Assembly (NCBI GenBank): GCA_016932835.1
Contig: JAFGCD010000099.1
Location: 1-47,116, forward strand
Origin: Sedimentisphaerales bacterium
Lineage (GTDB): Bacteria > Planctomycetota > Phycisphaerae > Sedimentisphaerales > Anaerobacaceae
Direction of reading: 5' to 3'
DNA length: 47,116 nt
Under the pieces are notes generated by a model. That model did no database searches. It was not told the origin of the DNA and worked only from the letters and a program-made list of their open reading frames with translations. Shown here in pieces: positions 40,701-46,700 of the stretch; positions within the stretch are counted from its first letter, which is position 1, and every line of letters starts with the position of its first letter. Made by a program: the position numbers and the translations under genes.

Positions 40701-43700
40701 TCGATCCAGGTATCTACTCTGCCCGGGCCGGTGCCGATGTTGCGGACGGTCCAGGATACGGTCAGGTCCACCGGGTCGCCTACGACCAGTTCCTGTGCCG
40801 CTACATCATAGACATACAGGTCGGCATAGGGCGCCAGGTTTATTTCGAGAGGGGACGACGCGCTTACGTTGTTTCCTTCGCCGGCTCCTTCAGTGACCTG
40901 GGCGGATGCATCGGTTTTGACCAAGATATAGTACGTCCCGTCGATACCGTCGGGCAGTGTAACGGTGAGACTCGCGGTGTATGTTTCGCCGCCGGCCAAG
41001 GCTCCACTGTGCGCCAGTTCACCGAGCGTTATATCGCCGCCGGAGAGAGTATTGTCGTTCGACAAATAAACCCTGTCGAGCCAATCGGCCCCGCTCAGGC
41101 CGGAGGATGCATTTGCGGCGGTCCACGAGACAGTGACCGTATCGCCGGATTCGTAAGGATCCGGGGTATCCACTGCGACACTATTCACAACGAGATCGGG
41201 GTGCCGGACGGTTATCGCAGATGCGGAAACGCCGGTGTTGTTGTCTTCTCCGTCCCGCTCGAATATCTCATTATTCGCGTCGGTGACAACGACTATGTAG
41301 TAGTCACCGTCGGCAATCGTCGGCAGTGTTATGGTTCGGCTGAGGGATACGGATTCGCCGACGGCCAGGCCTTCTTCAAATCGGAATGTCTCGAGCAGTT
41401 GGGCGCCGGCGACGGTTCCGGTTGTCGAGAGATACAGCTTATCGTTCCAGGAGCCTGCCGGGGCATCGGCGGCTCCGGCATTCTGCACGGTCCAGTTAAC
41501 TGTTACTGATTGCGCTATGACCGCGACGGATGGTCCCCAGGCATCGGTGACAACCAAGTCCGGAACGGGCGAGAGGGCGACATTGATTACAGCGGCGCTG
41601 ATATTCGTGTTATTGTCCTCGGCGGCGGGTTCTTCGACGTGGTTGTTGACGTCGGTGGCGACGAAGACATAATACTCACCGGCGGCGAGGTCTTCAGGGA
41701 TGGTGATCGTGCGGGCCTGGCCGTAGCTGCCGCCGGATTCGAGGGCCCCGGTGTGGTCGAATGTACCTAAGAGCAGATCGCCGCCGAAGACTGCATCAGC
41801 GGAGAGATAGACCCTGTCGCGCCAGAAGGACTGTGCGGTTGTGGCAGTTCCGGCGTTGGTCACTCGCCATGATATCGCGGCGGGCTGCCCGGTAGTCCCG
41901 GTCGGGGCGACGGTAATCATATCGACAATCAGATCGGCGGGCGGAGGCGAGAATTGCACTTCAATGGCGGCCTGATACATATTATTCGTTCGGTCGCTGT
42001 CCGGAACGCTGCTGCCGGTATCGACAACGATGAATACGGTGTATGTTCCGACGATACCGAACGGCACGGCCCCGGAAGCCTCGCGGTCGTATGTCGCTGC
42101 GGAGGCAAGGTCTGTCTCGGCGGTGAATGCCTGCAGTACGATGTCGTCGGGATTACCGAAATACGGGTCGAGGGAGAGCACCGCCTTGTCGGTCCATGAT
42201 GCAAGGGCTGCGGCAAGGCCGTTATTTTCGACCGTCCAGGTTACCGTCAATATATCGCCGTTATAGACGGCGGCGGACACGACGGGCGAAAGGATAGCCA
42301 GGTCGGGCAGTGCCTGTGAGAGCACGAAGACACAAGCGTCCCCGGCCTGGCCGAATATGCCGTCGCCGTTTTCATCCATCTGGTTGCCGACGAAATCGCG
42401 GACGTCCGGTCCGATTCGGAATTCGTAATCACCGGGCGCTGATTGCTCGGTGAAGGTTATTCTGTATGTTATCTCGTCTATCTTCTGGACAGATATGATT
42501 TCGATTTCCCCGGCCGGTCCGGTAAGCAGGACATCTTCTACGGCGAATGAGCCGTTCGATATCGGCTCGCTCCATACGATTGTCACCTCGGAGAAGAAAT
42601 CCTCGACGAGTCCTGCGGGGTCGGTCGAGACGACAGCCGGGGCGGTATTGTCGATGGTGAATGCGCCCTCGTAGCGGTCTTCTATTACCTCTCCGTCGTC
42701 GGCGTCTCCATCCTGATTCATTGGGACTCCGGCAAGGTCGAGGATGTGGGGGCCGATGACAAAGGTGTACTCGCCGGTGGTGAATCGCGGCTGGAAGAGG
42801 ATTCGATATGTCGTGCCCTCGACATATTCGATTGACAAGGCATTGAAGGAGCCGTCCGGCCCTGTGAGGCTGACATCGAGTGGTTCGAATGTAGCGGCCA
42901 GGATGGGTTCGCTGAAGGTGACATCAACGTACGCTACCGGAGCGGCGACGGTTATTCCGCCCGGGGTGTGTCCGGTTATAATTGCACCGACGCCATCTAC
43001 CGTGAATTCGAAGGAATACCGGTCCTCGGGCTCGCCCACGGTTCCGTCGAGGTCCTGGTCCATGAGGTTTCCGCCGGGGTCGGTAATTTCCGGTCCGACG
43101 AGGACCTGATAGAGGCCCTCTTCGGAGAGTGCTTCGATATCTATTCTGTAGGTATTGCCGCCAAGGTCGGCAACGCCTACCACGGCTACGAATCCTCTCG
43201 GCCCCAATACCGTCACATCCGCCGGAGTGAAGCTGGCGGAGAGGATTGGGACTGCGAAGGTGACTTGCAGATGATCGACGGCGTATGCGACCAGCAGATC
43301 GGGCTCGTGCGAGATTATCCGGACCGGCTCTAAGGCAAGTTCAAAGGCGCCTTGGTAATCGTCAAGATCGGCTTCGCCGTTGGCTCCATTCTCATTCTGG
43401 TCCATCGGATTGCCGGCCAGGTCGGTGATATTCGGCCCTATAGTGAAGGTGTATTCGCCGTTGACGGCCTGGTAGTTAAAGCTGATTCTGAACTCGGTAC
43501 TTGAGATCGGCGTTACCGAGAGCGGCTGTATTGCTCCGGCGGGCCCGTTGATGGTGACGTCGGCGGGCGAGAAGCTTGCCGCGGCGACGGGCTCGGAGAA
43601 GATTACGTCGATATAGTTCACGGCGGTCGTAAGCTCTCCGACGGGCGACTGGTCAGTCACGCGAGGGCCGGTATAATCGACCGTTACCGCGGCGGCGTAA

Positions 43701-46700
43701 ACGTCATCGCCGACCTCGGCACCGCTTCCGTCACGGTCCTGGTCGAGTTGATAACCTGAGAGTGAGGCGATGTTCGGGCCTATACTCACAAGGTACGAGC
43801 CTTCGACGAACAGAGGGACATCGAACATCAGCCTGTACGTAGTCGGGAGGATCTGGGCGATGGATAATACCGAAGCCCACTGAGGCCCGCTGACCAGTAT
43901 TTCGGCGGGATTGAAGGTTGACAGGTCGATGGGCGCCGAGAACACGACATCCAGACTTGCAACGGGGGTGTTGGCCAGGACCGGGCTGTGCGTAATTATG
44001 AATGGTCCGAGCGGCAAGGCGGGGCGAGCTGCAAGCCAGCCTGAATAGTCCACCCAGCTGCCGACGGGCACACCGTCCGGATTGTTGTTGATTCGTCCGT
44101 CGCTGCCGTCGGGGTCGTGGGGTCCGCCGGTGTCGCCCCACCAGTTGGCCTGGGCGACGGCGTGCGTGAAATCGCTACCGGCATAGGTTACGGCTGTTGT
44201 CAGGTCGGCGAAGGTACAGCCGGTAATCGATGCATAGTGGCCGTTTGCGACGGCTACGCCGGTTGGGCTGGACATAATAGCCATATTTGAGAGATTGGCC
44301 GTGCCGTTTTCGACGTAGAGATTATAACTGCTGTTTTCGGCGAGGATTCCGCCGTCAACGGTCAGAGTGGCCCCTTCCCTGACTATGATTCCGCCGCTGT
44401 CGGCCTGTCGCACTACAAGGCCGTTGGCCATGGTGTCGGCATCGGCATAAAGGCTTCGTCGATAACCGGAGCCGTGGTGCGGAGAATAACAATTGCCTGC
44501 ATAGCGAATTTCGAAGTTGTCGAGGGTAGTTCCGGTGCTTGTCGGCGCGATGTGGACGTATTTCCAATCCCCTCTCTGCGGGAGGGTAAGACCGTCGTGG
44601 AAGGTGTCGCCTGCGGCGGTATCGTCATTATGCGAAGTGAATATTACAGGTTCTAGCAGCGTTCCGTTGACGTCGAGCGTGCCGTCGATCTGTACGAGTT
44701 GGCCGTACCAGAGTTTCAATACAACGCCGGGATCAATCGTCAGCGTTACGCCTGCGGCCACTTTAAGATCGCCGGTATCGAGGACATAGGGCATAGAGGT
44801 TACGTTCCAGTGCCTGTTCTCGGTTATAGTCCCGTTGTCGATCAAGACGGCATCGTACCAGTTGTTAACAGAAGACAATCCGGACAATGCCGGATTGGCG
44901 GAAAGGCTGAGATGGAAGGCCCAGCCCCGAGCCGCCTGGACGAGCACCTGGTCCAGAGTCGGGGCGCCGCCGTCGATTCTGACGGCGGTGGCATCGGCGC
45001 AGAGTATCTTGACATTGCGTGCGGTGGCAACAGTGTCGATGAAATAGAGTGAATATTTGTAGCCCGATCCGTGATGGCTACTGTAATAGTTGCCCGCGTA
45101 TCGAATCTCGACGTATTCGAGGACGGAAGCATCGGAGCCGGCATTGAGATAGATCGCCTGCCAATCGCCCTCGGAGGGGGCATCGGCCGAGCCGTTGTTG
45201 TTTGAGTCTCCCCCTGCGGTATCATCGCGCCAACTCGTGAAGATTATGGGTCTGGACTCGGTTCCTACTGCCGTCAGCGTGCCGTTGACACCAATATGTT
45301 CGTTGTTACTCAATTTGATGATCTGGCCGGGGACTATTGTCAGCTCTGCCCCTGCGGGGACAGTTACGTCCCCGGCAAGCTCTATTGGCAGGCCGCCTGC
45401 ATCCCAAGTCCTGTCGCCGGGGAGGGTTCCGCCCTGCATAACGAGCCGGTCGCCTCCGGTATTGACGGCTGTCAATCCGATCAGTGTCGGCGTGGAAGCG
45501 AGGTTCATCTTGAAGGCATCGTGCCGCGAGTTCTCGACGTAGATCTGCTCCATCAGCGGCGAGGCGCCCGATATCTCGACTGCGGTGGCGTCGGCGTGCA
45601 TGATTCGGGAATTTCGGACGATCGGAGCCGAATCGTTGATTATCAGTCCGCTTCGAAATCCGCTGCCGTGTCCGGGGCTGTAATAGTTGCCCGGGTATCG
45701 GATATCGACATGATCCAGTATCGTATCGACACTGGTTTCCGCGATAATGAGCGATTGCCAGTCGCCACGCTGCGGCAGGTTTGCGCCGTCGTGGAAGGTG
45801 TCGCCAAGCGCGGTATCGTCTCTTCGTGACGTTAAGATGACCGGCTGCGAGAGCGTTCCCCTGGCATCGAGCGTGCCTCCAATCTTAATGTACTGATTAT
45901 TCCATAGCTTGACGACGACACCGGGGTCGAGAGCAAGGGTCAGGCCGGCAGGAACGAGAAGGTCGGACGAGAGGACATAAGGCATTGTAACGACGTTCCA
46001 ACGCTGGTCGCCGGCCATGCTGCCTCCGTCCATGTAGTATGCATCGTACCAGTTATCCAGCGAGGAAAGTTCGCTCAGAACAGGATCGGCGGCAAGATTG
46101 GCGTGGAACGCCCATCCTCGAGCCTTTTCGACATGGACATTATCGAGGGTTGGGGCGCCGCCGTCGATTCTGACCCCTGTCGCATCGGCGTAAAGTATCT
46201 TGACATATCCGGCAACGGCGCTGGTGTCTTCGAAACGCAGCGAGTACTTGTAACCGGAGCCATGGTGGGAGGAATAGTAGTTGCCTGCGTAACGAATCTC
46301 GACGTATTGCAGAATCGAGTCATCGGAGCCTGCATTGAGGTAAATCGACTCCCAATCCCCTTCTGCGGGTGCATCTGCGTCGCCGTTGTTGTTCGAGTCT
46401 CCTCCGACGGTATCGTCTCGCCAGCTGGTGAATACTATAGGCTTTTCGGGCGTTCCGACGGCGTGCAGGGTGCCATTAACGTTGAATTGCTCGCCGTTGG
46501 AGAGCTTGACGATCTGGCCTGGAACGATTGTCAGCGTAACGGCTGGGTTTATTGTTATGTTGCCTTCCACTTCAATCGGCAGGCCGCCCATGGACCAGGT
46601 TCTGTCTGCAGTGAGGGTCCCTCCACTGAGATAGTACCGGTCGCCGCCGGTATCGACGGCGGTGAGGTTGACTGCGGTGACATTGGCGTTGAGCTCGCCG

